Origin: Doryteuthis pealeii
Taxonomy: Eukaryota; Mollusca; Cephalopoda; Myopsida; Loliginidae
Direction: 5' to 3'
Assembly: GCA_023376005.1 (NCBI GenBank)
Contig: CM042181.1
Location: forward strand, 4,568,652-4,632,651
DNA: 64,000 nt
Part shown: positions 11,641-23,539 of the stretch, in pieces
Position numbering within the stretch: position 1 is the stretch's first letter
How the letters are laid out: each line of letters begins with the position of its first letter
Position numbers and translations under genes: made by a program
Notes under the pieces: model-generated
What the model was told of the DNA's origin: nothing
Seen by the model: the letters and a program-made list of their open reading frames with translations, nothing else
Databases searched by the model: none

Positions 11641-12279
11641 AGGTCTCACTAACAACAAGTTTTCTCACTTGCCACGGTTTCTAGCAGACTCCTGAGTAAA
11701 AAAAAGGCTCTACAAACACAGATTTAAGCTAACAATTCCATGTCAAAGCATCCAGAAAAAAGCATACTTGTCACCTTGGGCGATTCCTTGTGCCAAAATG
11801 CTATTATAAACCAATTTTTAGTTGTAGGGAAGCTCTAGAACTCACTTTACAGGCAAGAATAGATTACAAAAGTAGCCATTTTGTCCCCCCCCCCCAAAAA
11901 AAAAAACAAACTTGGAGAGTTAAAATCGACTTAACTGTGCCGATTTTTGGTATTGGACGCTCAAATTTTGGAGATTGTTTAACTTTAACATAATCCACAA
12001 TTTGGTTGACTTTAAAACATTATTGATAGCATTTTTGGATTTCATGCGCAAAATATTTTTATAAACCAATTTTTAGTAGTGAAATTTGGATTTAAAAATC
12101 GACATAACTCCACCAATTTTTGGAATTGGAAGCTCAAATTTTGTGATTGTCTAACTTTATCATAATCTACACTTGGACGGGTGGAGTGACATGGCCTGGA
12201 TGATTTGACATGAAATTACCCTATCGGCTTCTAATTCCAAAAACAGTTTCTTGCGAACCATTGCGAACCGGCTGAATCA
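11641..12279. repeat. Degenerate tandem duplication, about 240-bp spacing
   Basis: Blocks ATAAACCAATTTTTAGT, AAAATCGAC.TAACT and GAAGCTCAAATTTTG occur at about 11805-11975 and again at 12060-12160. A C-run followed by an A-run lies at 11886-11906. No gene is seen. Confidence 0.5.
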
Positions 12280-12700
12280 TATCACTACCAACAAAGTATT
12301 CGCTTAAAAATACATATATACAAAAAAAAAATGGCATACATAGTCCACAAGGGTTGATATGCCATTAGACAAAATAGCTAACTAATATCTCTGTCTACAG
12401 ATTATTCACTTAAAATCAAATATACAAAAAGTAAGACTTAGCCTTAAATAGTCCACAAAGGTTGATATGCCATTAAACAACTAACTAATATCACTGCCTA
12501 CAGATTATTCACTTAAAATCAAATATACAAAAAGTAAGACCTAGCTTTAAATAGTCCACAAGGGTTGATATGCAATTAAACAACTAACTAATCTCACTGT
12601 CTGCAAATTATTCGCTTGAAATCAAATGTACAAACATGAAAAAAAAATTGGCATTAAATAGCCCACAAGGGTTGATATGTCATTAGATAAAAACCAACCA
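12280..12700 (+). repeat. Four-copy tandem array, about 105 bp, built on a retroposon tail
   Basis: The block CACAAGGGTTGATATGCCAT recurs at about 12344, 12452, 12555 and 12662, with intervening TTATTCACTTAAAATCAAAT. The repeated block is the same 3' module that ends repeat C and other retroposons in this window. Confidence 0.7.
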
Positions 12701-13072
12701 ATCAACCATATTCCCGACCTTATGCCTAACTAAGCTCAGCTGGGTGCTTCATTATTCTGGCCTTGTGCCAAACAATATCGACGTAGACGGATATTTCTGT
12801 TGGCATTTATATAATTTTAATTTTAAATTTAACCCTTATCCGACACGTGATCGACTTTTTCATTTTTTTTTTCATTTCTTTTCTTTATTCCTCAATCACT
12901 CTGCGAAGGAAACCTTTTAAAAATGTCTGAACTCAGTTTATCATTTTTTCTTCTTCTTCATCTTGAATAAGAAAAGAAGGAAAAATAACGAAGAAGTTAC
13001 TTTTGAGGAAATAGATTATGTCTTGTGTATGTGCATGCACAAGTAAGAGTACGTGTATGAGTATTTGAGTGA
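12701..13072. other. Intergenic sequence, no gene seen
   Basis: Mixed-composition sequence with T-rich runs near 12855-12880. Nothing recognised. Confidence 0.5.
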
Positions 13073-13100
13073 GTGTGTGTGTGTGTGTGTGTTGTGTGTG

Positions 13101-13171
<71 letters not shown>

Positions 13172-13494
13172 TGATGGCGAAAGATGAAAAGAATAAAAAA
13201 GGAATATTAAGAAGAAAGAAAAAGAGAAAAATAAATAAAGAAAAAAAACAATGAAAGAAAGAAAAAGGAAAAAATAAAAAGAAAGAAAGAAAGAAAAAAA
13301 GTGAAGAAATAAAAGTTATAAGTAAGAAAGAAAGAAAGAAAGAAAGACAGAAAAAGTAAAAAAAAACAAAGAAAGAAAGAAAGAATAAAAGAAGGAAAAA
13401 TGATGGCAAAAAATGTAAAAGAATAAAAAGGGATTGTCAAGAAGAAAGAAAGAAAAATGTGAAAAATAAATGAAGAAAAAGACAATGAAGGAAT

Positions 13495-13572
<78 letters not shown>

Positions 13573-13585
13573 CAGAGAGAGAGTT
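13073..13585. repeat. (TG)n(GA)n and GAAA-rich low-complexity block
   Basis: TG run 13075-13107, GA run 13109-13167, purine-rich GAAA/AAGAAAG sequence 13190-13495, and a second GA run 13497-13585. The minus-strand frames here (up to 158 codons) are Phe/Ser/Leu simple-repeat peptides. Confidence 0.95.
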
Positions 13586-13825
13586 TTATGGTTAGCTCTT
13601 TTTATAAGCCAGCTTTATAAAAAGGGAAACTGTGAGTTGTTTAACCGAGAATAAAGCAAGTCAACAATCTCTGATCACAGAATAACAACTGAATTTTATT
13701 TCAGAAACTTGGCGCCTGTCGGTATATGTGTGTGTGTGTGCGCATGTTAAGTATTTGTGTATATTGATGACCAGTAATGAGTCAGCTTTATTTATGAGGT
13801 CACAACAGGGAGTGTGTAATTTTTT

Positions 13826-13969
13826 TTGGCTAATGGCATATCAGCCACCGTGGGTTATCTAATTCTAAAGACATCCTTCTAGAAGAACAGCCGTGTATAG
13901 GTGTGTGTCTGTGTATATGAGTGTTCATGTGTATGTGTGAGTATGCACGCGCGCATGCACGTGCATGTG

Positions 13970-14012
<43 letters not shown>

Positions 14013-14228
14013 AGAGGGAGGGAGGGAGGGGGGGGAGAAGGAGTGTGTGATGGTATGCTTTCTTTGCTTAATGGTATATCAAACTTCGTGGTTATTTAAT
14101 GCCAAAGCCTGCCTTGTAGAAGAACTGTCGTGTATACACGTGTTTTACGTGTATGAGTATGTTGTGTGTGTGTGTGTGTGTGTGAGTGAGAAAGAGAGAG
14201 ACAGAGACAGACAGACAGATAGACAGAC

Positions 14229-14287
<59 letters not shown>

Positions 14288-14337
14288 CAGAGAGACAGAC
14301 GGGCATTTCGTGAGTGTGCATGCACAAGTGTGTGAGT

Positions 14338-14387
<50 letters not shown>

Positions 14388-14450
14388 CAGATAGACGGAC
14401 GTGCATTTCGTGAGGGTGTATGCACGAGTGTGTGAGTGTGTGTGGTGAGT

Positions 14451-14524
<74 letters not shown>

Positions 14525-14629
14525 GAAAGAGAGAGACAGAGACAGAGATAAAGAGAGAGAGGGAAAGGCAGACAGATAGACAGTTAGACGTGCATTTCAT
14601 GAGGGTGTATGCATGAGTGCGTGAGTGTT

Positions 14630-14715
<86 letters not shown>

Positions 14716-14790
14716 TGGTTTGATTTGTTTGTTTAATGACATATCAAACTTCGTGGGTTATTTAATGCCAAAGCCACCTTTAAAGAATAA
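13826..14790. repeat. GA/GACA/TG microsatellite cluster with three retroposon tails
   Basis: Minus-strand 3' tail modules (GGCATATCA...GTGGGTTATTTAATGCC type) lie at about 13835-13870, 14070-14110 and 14718-14775. Between them a unit GTGCATTTCGTGAG..GT.TATGCA plus (GA)n and (GACA)n is repeated about four times (14300-14640). All long frames here are simple-repeat peptides. Confidence 0.85.
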
Positions 14791-14918
14791 TAATAGTGGA
14801 CTATTAGTACCCAGTGTTGTATGAGCGAAATGTCTTAATAGGAAAATAGTATTTTAGTAGAGTTTTCTAACTACTGGTAAAAGAGGAAAGTATATACACT
14901 TATATGTTGAGCGTGTAT

Positions 14919-15194
14919 GGAAGCGCGTGGTGTAATGGTTAAAGTCTTTGGGAAATGGACTCGTCGCCCCGAGTTTAATCCTGGACGTGTTAATTGCATT
15001 TCACTTAGCGATAATACCATTGGGAAAGGTATGAATCCTACTCTCCCTCCAGTTATGGATAAATAGTAGGGCTGACTGGGCTCTTTAACCTTGGTTAATC
15101 AACCGGTCTAGGAGAAAGAAAATCTGAATTCAAACCTGTTAAACTCCGCTAAAGGAATTGACCTTGTGTCACATCCTGCCCGTGCGGAGGGGTT

Positions 15195-15196
<2 letters not shown>
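14919..15196 (+). mobile_element. SINE B, tRNA-like head, copy 1
   Basis: It begins GGAAGCGCGTGG with a box A-like TGGTGTAATGGTTAAAGTC, and a box B-like GAGTTTAATCC about 40 bp later. The body has AAATAGTAGGGCTGACTGGG and GGTCTAGGAGAA. The end TGTCACATCCTGCCCGTGCG is followed by (TA)n at 15197. It matches 54459-54742 over its whole length and fragments at 3778, 30515 and 44793. tRNA-derived SINEs are transcribed by RNA polymerase III from such internal boxes. Confidence 0.75.

Positions 15197-15244
<48 letters not shown>
15197..15244. repeat. (TA)n microsatellite
   Basis: A pure TA run at the 3' end of SINE B copy 1. Confidence 0.95.
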
Positions 15245-15245
<1 letters not shown>

Positions 15246-15369
15246 GGAGCATGTTCATTCATCCATCTGGTATATCTTTTGTCGAAGAGAATACAGACAT
15301 AACAGGAGATACAAGGGAGAGCTTATACATAATTATATGAATGAAAGGGGAGGTAATAGCATAACTAGG

Positions 15370-15535
15370 GTTATTTCCTATAAGACTAACATGATCAAAG
15401 GGGAACCACTCTTGACTGATAAATTATTTATTTATTTATTGATCTGCTAGAAAAAAGAAGACGGGTTAAGGTTAGGGTTAGGGTTAGGATTAGAGTTAGG
15501 GTTAGGGTTAAGGGCTAGGGTTAGGGTTAGCGGGG
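15370..15535. mobile_element. MITE arm plus telomere-like TTAGGG tract
   Basis: The arm GGGGAACCACTCTTGACTGA plus TAAATTATTTAT is followed by a degenerate (TTAGGG)n run at 15466-15530. It is the inverted counterpart of 46030-46180, where the same two parts form one half of an inverted-repeat element. The telomere-like sequence is therefore carried by a mobile element and is not evidence of a chromosome end. Confidence 0.6.
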
Positions 15536-15537
15536 GT

Positions 15538-15601
15538 GTCCGGGTTAGCTCAGTCGGTAGAGCGTTCGGCTAGAAACCACAAGGTTCCTAGTTCGATACC
15601 G
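15538..15601 (+). mobile_element. SINE A head only
   Basis: Contains GTTAGCTCAGTCGGTAGAGC (box A) and AGTTCGATACC (box B). The SINE body is missing; sequence changes right after box B. Full copies are at 30897, 47138 and 55810. Confidence 0.75.
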
Positions 15602-15624
15602 AAATTAAGAAGCTATGAGCCTCT

Positions 15625-16365
15625 CTCAATATTTAAACAACTTCGGTGAAATAAATTGAATAAGAAAAAAGGCAAATAAAAATAAAGAAAAATAAAGGAA
15701 ATAGGAAGAAAAGCCATTTTGATATCATGTTGCTTGCAGTACCTACTGTTGCTCACGTGGTCACCCATCTAAGTATTGAACAGGCTCATCAATGCTTAAC
15801 TTTGGTGAAAGAATAAAAGAAAGAAAGAATTATTTGAAGAAGAAAATTTACGAGATATTTCTTAGAATTCAATAACGTAACGAATTAGAAGAAATAGAAA
15901 ATTGAAGTAGAAGAAGTCTAGAGAATGAAAAGAAAGACGAAAGAAATCTATGGATTCCAAGAAAATTAAAATATATAAAGAAATGAAAAAGAAATATGAC
16001 AGAATGAACAAAACAAAACAAAATGGTGGAAACATTAAAACCAGGTCAAAATGTCATCCAATCAAATATTTTCTTCGTTAACAAGAATCAACAAATTTCA
16101 AAATGGCGACTGGCCACGATTTAATCAAGTGGACGTAAAAATTATTTATTATTTGGATTTGTAGACCAGAAATAAGAAAACTGGAAGAAAGTCAACTTCC
16201 TGTTTGTTGCTTAAGATTTATTTACTAGGTTGGTTGGTGTATAAGTGCAATAGAGTGATCTGCCCTTGTGTCAGATATACAATATAAATAGAGTCATGGT
16301 TGTAGCCATTGGCAATTTTACTCTTGACGTCTAAACACAACAGACCACGTCTTACGTACTTTATA
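15625..16365. repeat. Long dispersed repeat, copy 1
   Basis: Positions about 15830-16200 match 34905-35288 almost throughout. Shared blocks are GGAAACATTAAAAC, TTTTCTTCGTTAACAAGAAT, TTCAAAATGGCGACTGG and AAATTATTTATTATTTGG. The last 120 bp recur a third time at 16538-16660. No ORF is kept. The class is unknown. Confidence 0.7.
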
Positions 16366-16740
16366 GTTGGTTAATTGGTGGGTTAGTATTTAATGGCATA
16401 TCAACCCTTGTGGGTTATTTAATGCCAAATCTTGTTTTTTGTACATATGATTTTATATATAATAATCATTTTCACTAAATTAAGATTTTTATTACTATGT
16501 TAGTTGGTACTTACTGGCAATTCAACACTTGTTCAAAATTTCAAAATGGCGACTGGTCACGATTAAATCAAGTGGACGTAAAAATTATTTATTATTTGGA
16601 TTTGTAGACCAGAAACAAGAAGTCAACTGGAAGAAAGTCAACTTCCTGTTTGTAGCTTAAGATTTATTTACACGGTTGGTTGGTATTTAATGGCATATCA
16701 ACCCATGTGGGTTATTTAATGTCAAATCTCGTTTTTTGTA
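16365..16740 (-). repeat. Two retroposon 3' tail modules
   Basis: GGTTGGT...TTTAATGGCATATCAACCC.TGTGGGTTATTTAATG is present at about 16367-16432 and 16673-16730. Each is followed on the right by GTTTTTTGTACATATGATTT. The second is next to the 120-bp partial copy of the dispersed repeat. Confidence 0.7.
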
Positions 16741-16789
16741 CATATGATTTTATGAGAAGTAAATACACATGCGATATGTTTCTATATGG

Positions 16790-17135
16790 CTTTTTTTAGC
16801 CGACAATTTTTGGGAGAATATGTGCTTAATTGAAGTCGTACCTAATTTGGAAATTAATTAATAATTAATTAATTAATTAGGCGGGCATACCTATTAAATG
16901 TAAGGCTAAACAAATCGAGAAAAATCAATCTCTGTATGTACATTTCGGCCTATTAGGCCTCATCAGCAGAGCTATAGATAGGAATAGCTATAGATAGGAA
17001 TACTTTAATAGGTATGCCCGCCTAATTAATTAATTAATTAATTATTAATTAATTAACTTTCAAAATTAGGTACGACTTCAATTGAGCACATATTCTCCCA
17101 AAAATATGATTTTATGTGTAATAATCATTCACGAA
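16790..17135. mobile_element. Foldback element carrying the best hammerhead
   Basis: The ends CCGACAATTTTTGGGAGAAT and ATATTCTCCCAAAA are inverted. The arms include TTAATTGAAGTCGTACCTAA, AT-only (TTAA)n blocks and GGCGGGCATACCTATTAAA. The left arm also holds the hammerhead (16930-16971), which the right arm has lost. A second, decayed copy is at 37895-38270 and a half copy at 57663-57895. The element is non-coding. Confidence 0.7.
16930..16971 (-). ncRNA. Hammerhead ribozyme, canonical core
   Basis: On the minus strand: stem I CUCUG (16971-16967) with CAGAG (16934-16930), five perfect pairs; CUGAUGA (16966-16960); stem II GGCCU-AAU-AGGCC (16959-16947); GAA (16946-16944); stem III AUGUACAU (16943-16936), a loopless palindrome; cleavage-site base A (16935). 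Every invariant base is present and there is no extra nucleotide at stem II. Stem III could form only between two RNAs, as known for newt and Penelope-type hammerheads. Activity is not shown by sequence alone. Confidence 0.75.
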
Positions 17136-17149
17136 ATCAAAATTTTCTC

Positions 17150-18339
17150 TCAGATAATAGAAGATAGATAGATAAGAAGAGCGATTGCTTACTTCCCATA
17201 TTTCGCGCTCTATGCTATGAAATTTATTAGTATTAATTTGGTTTTAGAAACCTAAAATATGGTAGACATAATTTTGTCGAGATATTGGCCTAATGCACAT
17301 AAAAGCAGGGAAAATAATTCTCACTGCCTATTTGAAGCCTATTTCAAGCAGTCAAAGAAGTAAGAATAAAGGTAAAATGAACAACATACTCTTACCTTTT
17401 ATTTCTTGCCATTGTGATAAGCCAAATTTTATGTAATATAGGTTCTTATTTTAATGTGTACTAGTTCATGGACGATATAGGCCCCCCTCTCTCATCTTCT
17501 CTATCTCTCGATAGTAGATAATAGATAGATATGATAGATAAAAGAAGATTACTCTACTTCCATCATACCTAAAAGATACGCGCCACTATGGCTATGAATT
17601 TATTTGTATTCATTTGTTTATTAGAAACCTAAAGATGATGGTAGACATTAATTTGTTCGAATTTTGCCGTAAGGGTCACATAATCCAGGGGAAAAATAAT
17701 CTCAGGCCTATTTCAAGCATCAAAGAAGTAAGATAAAAGTAAATTGAACAAACATACTCGTTACCTTTTCTTTCTTTGCAATGTGATATCGTCATTATAA
17801 TACATGCTTATATAATTAATGCATGAATAATTAAGTACTAATTCAATGGATGATATGACCTCTCTCTCTTCCGCTGTCTCCTGTCACTGTCTCTGTTCTG
17901 TCTCTGTCTCTCTTCTCTCTCCTCTTCTCTCGATAGATAATACGATATGATAGATAGAGAGGAATTGCTTACTTCCCATATTTTCGCGCCTCAACGCTAT
18001 GAATTTTATTTGTATTTAATTTTGTCTTGTTAGAAACTAAAAAGATGAAGGACATAATTTTGGTCGAAATTTGGCCTAAGGTCATACCAAAGCCAGGAAA
18101 ATATCTCATGCCTAAAAATAAGGAAATGAACAACATACTCGTTGCCTTTTCTCTTGCAAGTGATAAGCCTATTGCTATAAATAATGATGACTAATTAATG
18201 TACTAATTCATTGGATGATATACTCTCCCCCCCTCCTCTCTCTCTCTCTCTCTCTCTCTCGATAGATAGATAGATAGATAGATAGATAGAATACACACCT
18301 TCATGCTATTGAATTATTTGTAATAATCTGGTCTAGACG

Positions 18340-18394
<55 letters not shown>

Positions 18395-19330
18395 CTAGAG
18401 ATAGATACAGACTAGATAGATAGATAGATAGATGATAAAGAGGATTGCTTACTTCCATGATTCGGCGCCTCGTTGCCTATGATTATATTAGTATTAATTT
18501 CTGTTTGTTTAGAACCTTAAATGGTAGAACATAAATTTGCGTTCGAGATTGGCTAAGGTTCACATTAAAGCCAGGGAAAATAATCTCGATGCCTATTTCT
18601 TGAAGCCTAATTTTCAGCAGATCAAGAAGTAAAAATAAAGGTAAATGAACAACATACTCGTTACCTTCTCTTTCTTTGCATTGTGATAAGCCAAATTTTT
18701 ATGTTAATAATGAATGACTAATTAGTGCCATTAAATCATGGCGATACTCTCTCTCTCTTCTTTATTCCCCTCTCTCCTCTTTTCTCTCTCTCTCTCTCTT
18801 TTCTCTTCTTTCTCTCTTCTTTTTCTCTCTCTCCCCTTCCTTTCTCTCCTCTCTCTCTTCTTTTTATTTCCCTCTTCTCTCTCTCTTCCTTTCTCTCTCC
18901 TCTCTCTCTTTTCTCGTTCGTCTTTCTCCTTTCTTTCTCTCTCTCTCCCTTTCCTCTCTCTATCTCTCTCTCTTTTATTCCCCTCCTCTCTCTCTTTCTT
19001 TTCTCTCTCTCTCTCTCTCTTCTCTTTCTTTCTTCTCTTCTTTCCTCTCTCTTCCCTCTCCTCTCTCTCACTCTCTCTCTTCTTTGATTCCCCCCTCTTT
19101 TTCTCTTGTCTTTCTCTCTTTCTTTCTTCTCTCTCCTTCCCTCTCTTCTCTCACTCTCTCTCTCTCTCTCTCGATAGATAGATAGATAGAAGAAGATTGC
19201 TACTTCCCATAATTCGCGCCTTTATTTGTTTAATTATTGTTTGTAGGAAACCTAAAATGATGGAAACATAATATTGTCTTAAGATTTGCTTACGGCACAC
19301 AAACCAGGGGAAAATAATCTTCCATGCCCC
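17150..19330. repeat. Satellite of about 350-400 bp with CT and GATA tracts
   Basis: Units start near 17180, 17545, 17950, 18440 and 19190 with GATTGCTTACTTCCCATA. They continue with GAATTTATTTGTATTAATTT, GGCCTAAGG, CCAGGGAAAATAATCTCA, GAACAACATACTCGTTACC and GTGATAAGCCAAATTT, and end in (CT)n then (GATA)n. A large (CT)n/TTC block fills 18740-19172. Units differ by scattered one-base indels. The CT-block ORFs are simple-repeat peptides. Confidence 0.8.
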
Positions 19331-20376
19331 ATTCTCAAAGGTTATTCCCTGTATATTTCTTGAATGCTGCCGTGTCCTAAATGTTTCAGCTATTTAATAG
19401 CAACTTCCGAGTTAACGAATTCTCACGAAACTAACACGCTCAGATTGCTCCGTTACAAGGAGAATCCAAATTCTGATTCTCTATGTTCTGCAAGTCTTCA
19501 GTGTCGAATCAATTGTTGGCTGCTCCCTCCAAATCAGTTACCTTACTTTATGCCTTAACAGAATAAGTTTCATCCATCTTTTATTTTTCCTGTCAGAATG
19601 AAAATCTTTTTTACTAATACGATTAAAAACTCAGATAACCTATCTAACGCAGTATATTAATCTATCTAATGTCTTCGTTATTTTTTTACATTTGATACTA
19701 TTCATGTAATAAAACAAAATAACTTACCTACACTCGGAGGGCGCATATTTTGCATACATAGTTCAAAAATTCATATATTTACTTCTTATGTATACCACCA
19801 GCTTCGCGGTAATCTGCTAGTTTTTGGTCAGATTGCTTCGTGTGCTATCTTTATGTTGTTACGAATCTAACAATTGTCTTTAAGTGCGTTTTGTTCCGTA
19901 GATTCGATGTCTTATTTTTTCTTAAATCATCTTTGGAACATTTTTCTGAAATTGATCATTATACGGAAGAAAACAAACAATGCAAAATCTAAAAAAAATT
20001 AAACTAACCCTTCTAATTGGTTGATAAAATGCATTAAATATGAATTTGTTAGCGTTCTTTTCTTGTAACTGAAAACTACTACATCTGCTTACGTCATTTA
20101 ACCCAAAAATCGCCATACATTAAATAAATTACCACGTTGTTATCTTCGTTCCGTCTCTAGTCACCGTCCGAATATCTGAACAGTTCACTCGTGCTTAACT
20201 TCCATCATTGCTATCTTCTCTTATTTACTAAGCCTTTTAGATTGCTTACAGACCTTCCTCTTACCTAAGTATACCCATCTTCGTAACACGGCAGGTCTAT
20301 TCATTCTTAAGCCTCCTTCCCTTTCTTTTTCTTATTTACTATCTTAATCTTTCTTAACAAACCTTTGACTCTAGTT
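19331..20376 (+). other. Intergenic sequence with degenerate Helitron pieces
   Basis: A CACTCGGAGGG hairpin half followed by ATATTTTGCATACATAG (about 19730-19760) resembles the Helitron 3' end but lacks CTAG. CTGCTTACGTCATTTAACCC (about 20083) matches the Helitron 5' region. No gene is recognised; the frame at 19364-19558 has no motif. Confidence 0.4.
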
Positions 20377-20962
20377 ACCGCCCTGTTCGGCTGGGTGGTT
20401 AGAATCACCGACTGCACCTCTGCAGAGGGTAAACTCCCCCATGGCCACCTGTTGGCCGTAGGTGGCGACCCGTGATGCTTAAGGATAGACCCAGGTGGAT
20501 GAGCAGTTATGACATGCAATACTCCACTTTGGCCCTATCTTGGGCTAGACGGGCGGTCGGAGAGGCCCTCGATCAATCGGCTGGTCAGTCAAGCCCTAGA
20601 CCTATATGATTTTCCCAACCTATTGCCCTCTATGGCAAGCCCACCCCTTTTTATTCATATGGGTACAGAAGCGGTGGACTGCGGGTCTACATGTCTGTTA
20701 AGACGTTAAACTCTATCTGATGGTGAGGTTCCAGTTTTGGAGGTTTGGGGAATGTGGAGCACCCCATTCATCACCATTGCTCACTGGTCCACTCTGACCC
20801 GGAGTGGTAGTACCTGTTAGGGTCCCATCAATGGTTAAATAGAAAATGTATTTATAAAAAAATTGTATTATCCATTAAGAATTGATTTATTTCAAAACTT
20901 TATCGGCATTAAATGACCACTGAGGTTGATATCCGTAAAACAACAAACAAACAAACAGAACA
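20377..20962 (+). mobile_element. 0.6-kb retroposon (repeat C), copy 3
   Basis: Nearly full length compared with copy 2, ending GATAT.CCGTAAAACAACAAACAAACAAAC. It has many one-base deletions relative to copy 2 (for example CTAGACCTATATG against CTAGCACCTATATG). That pattern fits the lower consensus quality seen across 17.2-34.75 kb. Confidence 0.75.
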
Positions 20963-22139
20963 AGTTTCATTCATTGTTTATTTATTCTTAAGGAAGAAAG
21001 GTCTTCGGTTATAATACTTAGAAGGCTCAGACGTACTTCTAACTAGGTAGATACATCCTATTAAAATGGAGCATTCGCTTCCCGTCTTTTGTCTGTAAAC
21101 AAAACTACTCACAGCTTACGTCACATACCCAAAATCGTCCAAACAATAATACAATACACGTTTTTTCTTCTTCCCGTGCTCTAGGATCACCCATCTATTC
21201 TCGTATTTACTAAGCTTTCTGATGCTACCATACCGCTCTTACTAAGTAGACTTACCCATTAAGTTAATCACCAGGCCATTTCGCTTAAGTCCTTCCTTCT
21301 TCTTTTCTTTAATTACTATCTTTTAGATTCGTACAATAACTTTACTGTCATTTTACCCCAACTTAGTTACTTTATGGGGCTCACCATTGCTTAACTTCCT
21401 TTTGTCTTCCTTCTCTGTTATTTATAAATACCGAAATTAATTTATTCTCTTGCGGCCGACGACATATATCTTCATGGGCACCCTCACGTAGGTATAATTT
21501 TAGCAATCTCGCTTCCAAACCATGTATAGTCGAAATTTCTGATTCTTCATTGGGACCCATTACTTTCGCCTTGTCCATATCTAAGTAAGCTTATAAATAA
21601 CTACATCTTCAAGCATAACATTCTCTAACAGAACGCCATTATTATAGAATGTGCTTTTATTTAATCCTTAAATGGTTTTGAAGTGGGGATCGTTTTAACA
21701 GTTTTTCAATCTTAATCATGGTCTAAATTCATTATCTTTTAATATTTCTTCCGGGAAGATTCTTAAAATTTATACGGAAGAAAAAAAATCTAAAAAAATT
21801 AAACCAACGCTCTGATTGTTGAGGATAAAACATTATTACTGTAACAACAATAAAAAGGATAGGCCAAAGCATATAGTATTACTAACAGGTTACCCGGCAC
21901 TGGCTGGTTCTAAAATGTTAAAACTCTGAATTCTTTTAACATACTATCATGAAATATGCCCCTCCAGTGTAAGTATTTAAACGTTTTAAGTAATGAAATA
22001 TATCAAATAAAAAAGAAAAAAACCAAACTTTATAAGAGCGCTTAAAAAATACTTATTTTAATTGGTTTTTTATATGAATCATTTTATGTTAAATGTGGGA
22101 ATTAATTAACGTTGGACATGCTTAAATACCTCCCAACGT
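20963..22139 (+). mobile_element. Degraded Helitron copies
   Basis: A 5' end starts near 21056 (TCCTATTAAAATGGAGCATT, then CCGTCTTTTGTCTG and CTTACGTCACATACCC), matching the complete element at 8983-9380 with indels. Further on, 21957-22100 (CCCTCCAGTGTAAGTATTTAA onward) matches the sequence next to the Helitron ends at 8505 and 8855. No Rep/helicase coding sequence is visible. Confidence 0.5.
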
Positions 22140-23470
22140 GGTAATAAGTGTGTATCATATAAATACTTCCGACAACTGGGGTGAAAACGTATAACATTAT
22201 TTATTCCGTACAGTGACGAATACATTTAACAACAATATACACAACAATACGTAAACTATTATGAGGAAAGCGTGTATGACTTGCACATAGGAATGTCACT
22301 CATTGGCTACTGGTTGGGGAGCAAAGCTCCCCGCTTAAGGGCAACCACACAGACACCTAAACCATCTTGTAACTTGTTGCTGTGTCGGATGGAAAGAAAA
22401 GAAATTCAGAATTCCACTTCTGTGCAGATACTCACCGCCACCATCTGTTGATTTGTTCGATATATAAGGCATTAAGTAAATGTCATCCTCTACTTATAGA
22501 CTCGACAATAAAACTGACCTGAGAAATATTTTTGTCCAATTCATGCCACTCTGCTTGCTGCTTGCATTATTAATAGAACCCCATTCTAAGCTTATTTCAT
22601 TGACATTTTGATTCCCTTGACGGACTGACTTACAATGGAATACGTTAACAACCGGATTCTATATGGCTTGTTACTTTTCATTCATCTGACGAACGTATAA
22701 TGGCTGCCAGATACTTAACACTATCAACGAAGAATCGCAGCAAGAAAATAGCCCTAACATCCGCCGGACTATAATTTTACGACCCAACCCACGATGACCT
22801 GTTCACATACTTAATGGGTACCATCATTTTAACTTATCATTAAGTCAATTAGAAAGTAGCAGTTTCACTAATCACCAAAGTTAAAGGCAATAACATGCGA
22901 GAAATAGTTATATTAACATAGAAGGCTAAAGTAATCTCCTAACTGAGTTACAAGTTTACATAAAAAACATTTCCCGACAAGCTTGTGAAAAACATAACAT
23001 ATCTTAATTCCGTAAATACGGATAGATACATTTTCACAGACAACGATATTACACAAAAGATACGCTAAACGTATTATGATGAAATAGCGCGTACCGACTT
23101 GCGTCGTAGAAAAATGTCACTTACTGAGCTTGTTTGGGACAAAACCCCTCAGTAAGGTAGGTAGAGCGCGCACGGCGCTGACCATGTTAACTCGTTAGAC
23201 GACCTGAGTAAAAGATAGAATCATAATCTCCGCTTCGTGGCAAATACCAACGCCACTATTGGACCGAACGAACCACAGCAAGCAAATAACTCATTTTGAC
23301 TTATGTCCACCCAGACTTCTTTTACTGACCAACGATAGATTGATTTAATACGTGGCGCAATAAAAATGAATTTATTAGTATGAATAACACCAAGCAAAAA
23401 AAATTTAAAATTTAAACCAACGCTCTGATGGAACTTAAAAGAATTTCGCCACACAACACTAATTACTAAC
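22140..23470. repeat. Diverged duplication, unknown content
   Basis: About 22140-22310 and 22960-23140 share the order CGACAA, TAACAT, TTCCGTA, ACACAA.A.TACG.TAAAC, TATTATGA and GTCACT. The intervening sequence has no recognisable motif. Open frames are short. Confidence 0.35.
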
Positions 23471-23539
23471 AACTAATTACTAAAACAAAACATACCTATA
23501 TATTTGTTAGTATAAGATACCACGATATAATGATTATTA

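Noticed and set aside
13826..14824. Several overlapping Ser/Leu/His-rich frames
   Set aside because: Translations of (GA)n, (GACA)n and (TG)n microsatellites.
15466..15535. Telomere or telomere fusion point
   Set aside because: The TTAGGG-like run is short, degenerate and belongs to a MITE also seen at 45949-46181.
15538..15601. A possible tRNA gene with good A and B boxes
   Set aside because: The same head occurs ten times joined to a common 255-bp body, and anticodon and acceptor stems do not pair well; it is a SINE.
18725..19181. Frames of 111-147 codons
   Set aside because: Translations of a (CT)n-rich tract on both strands.
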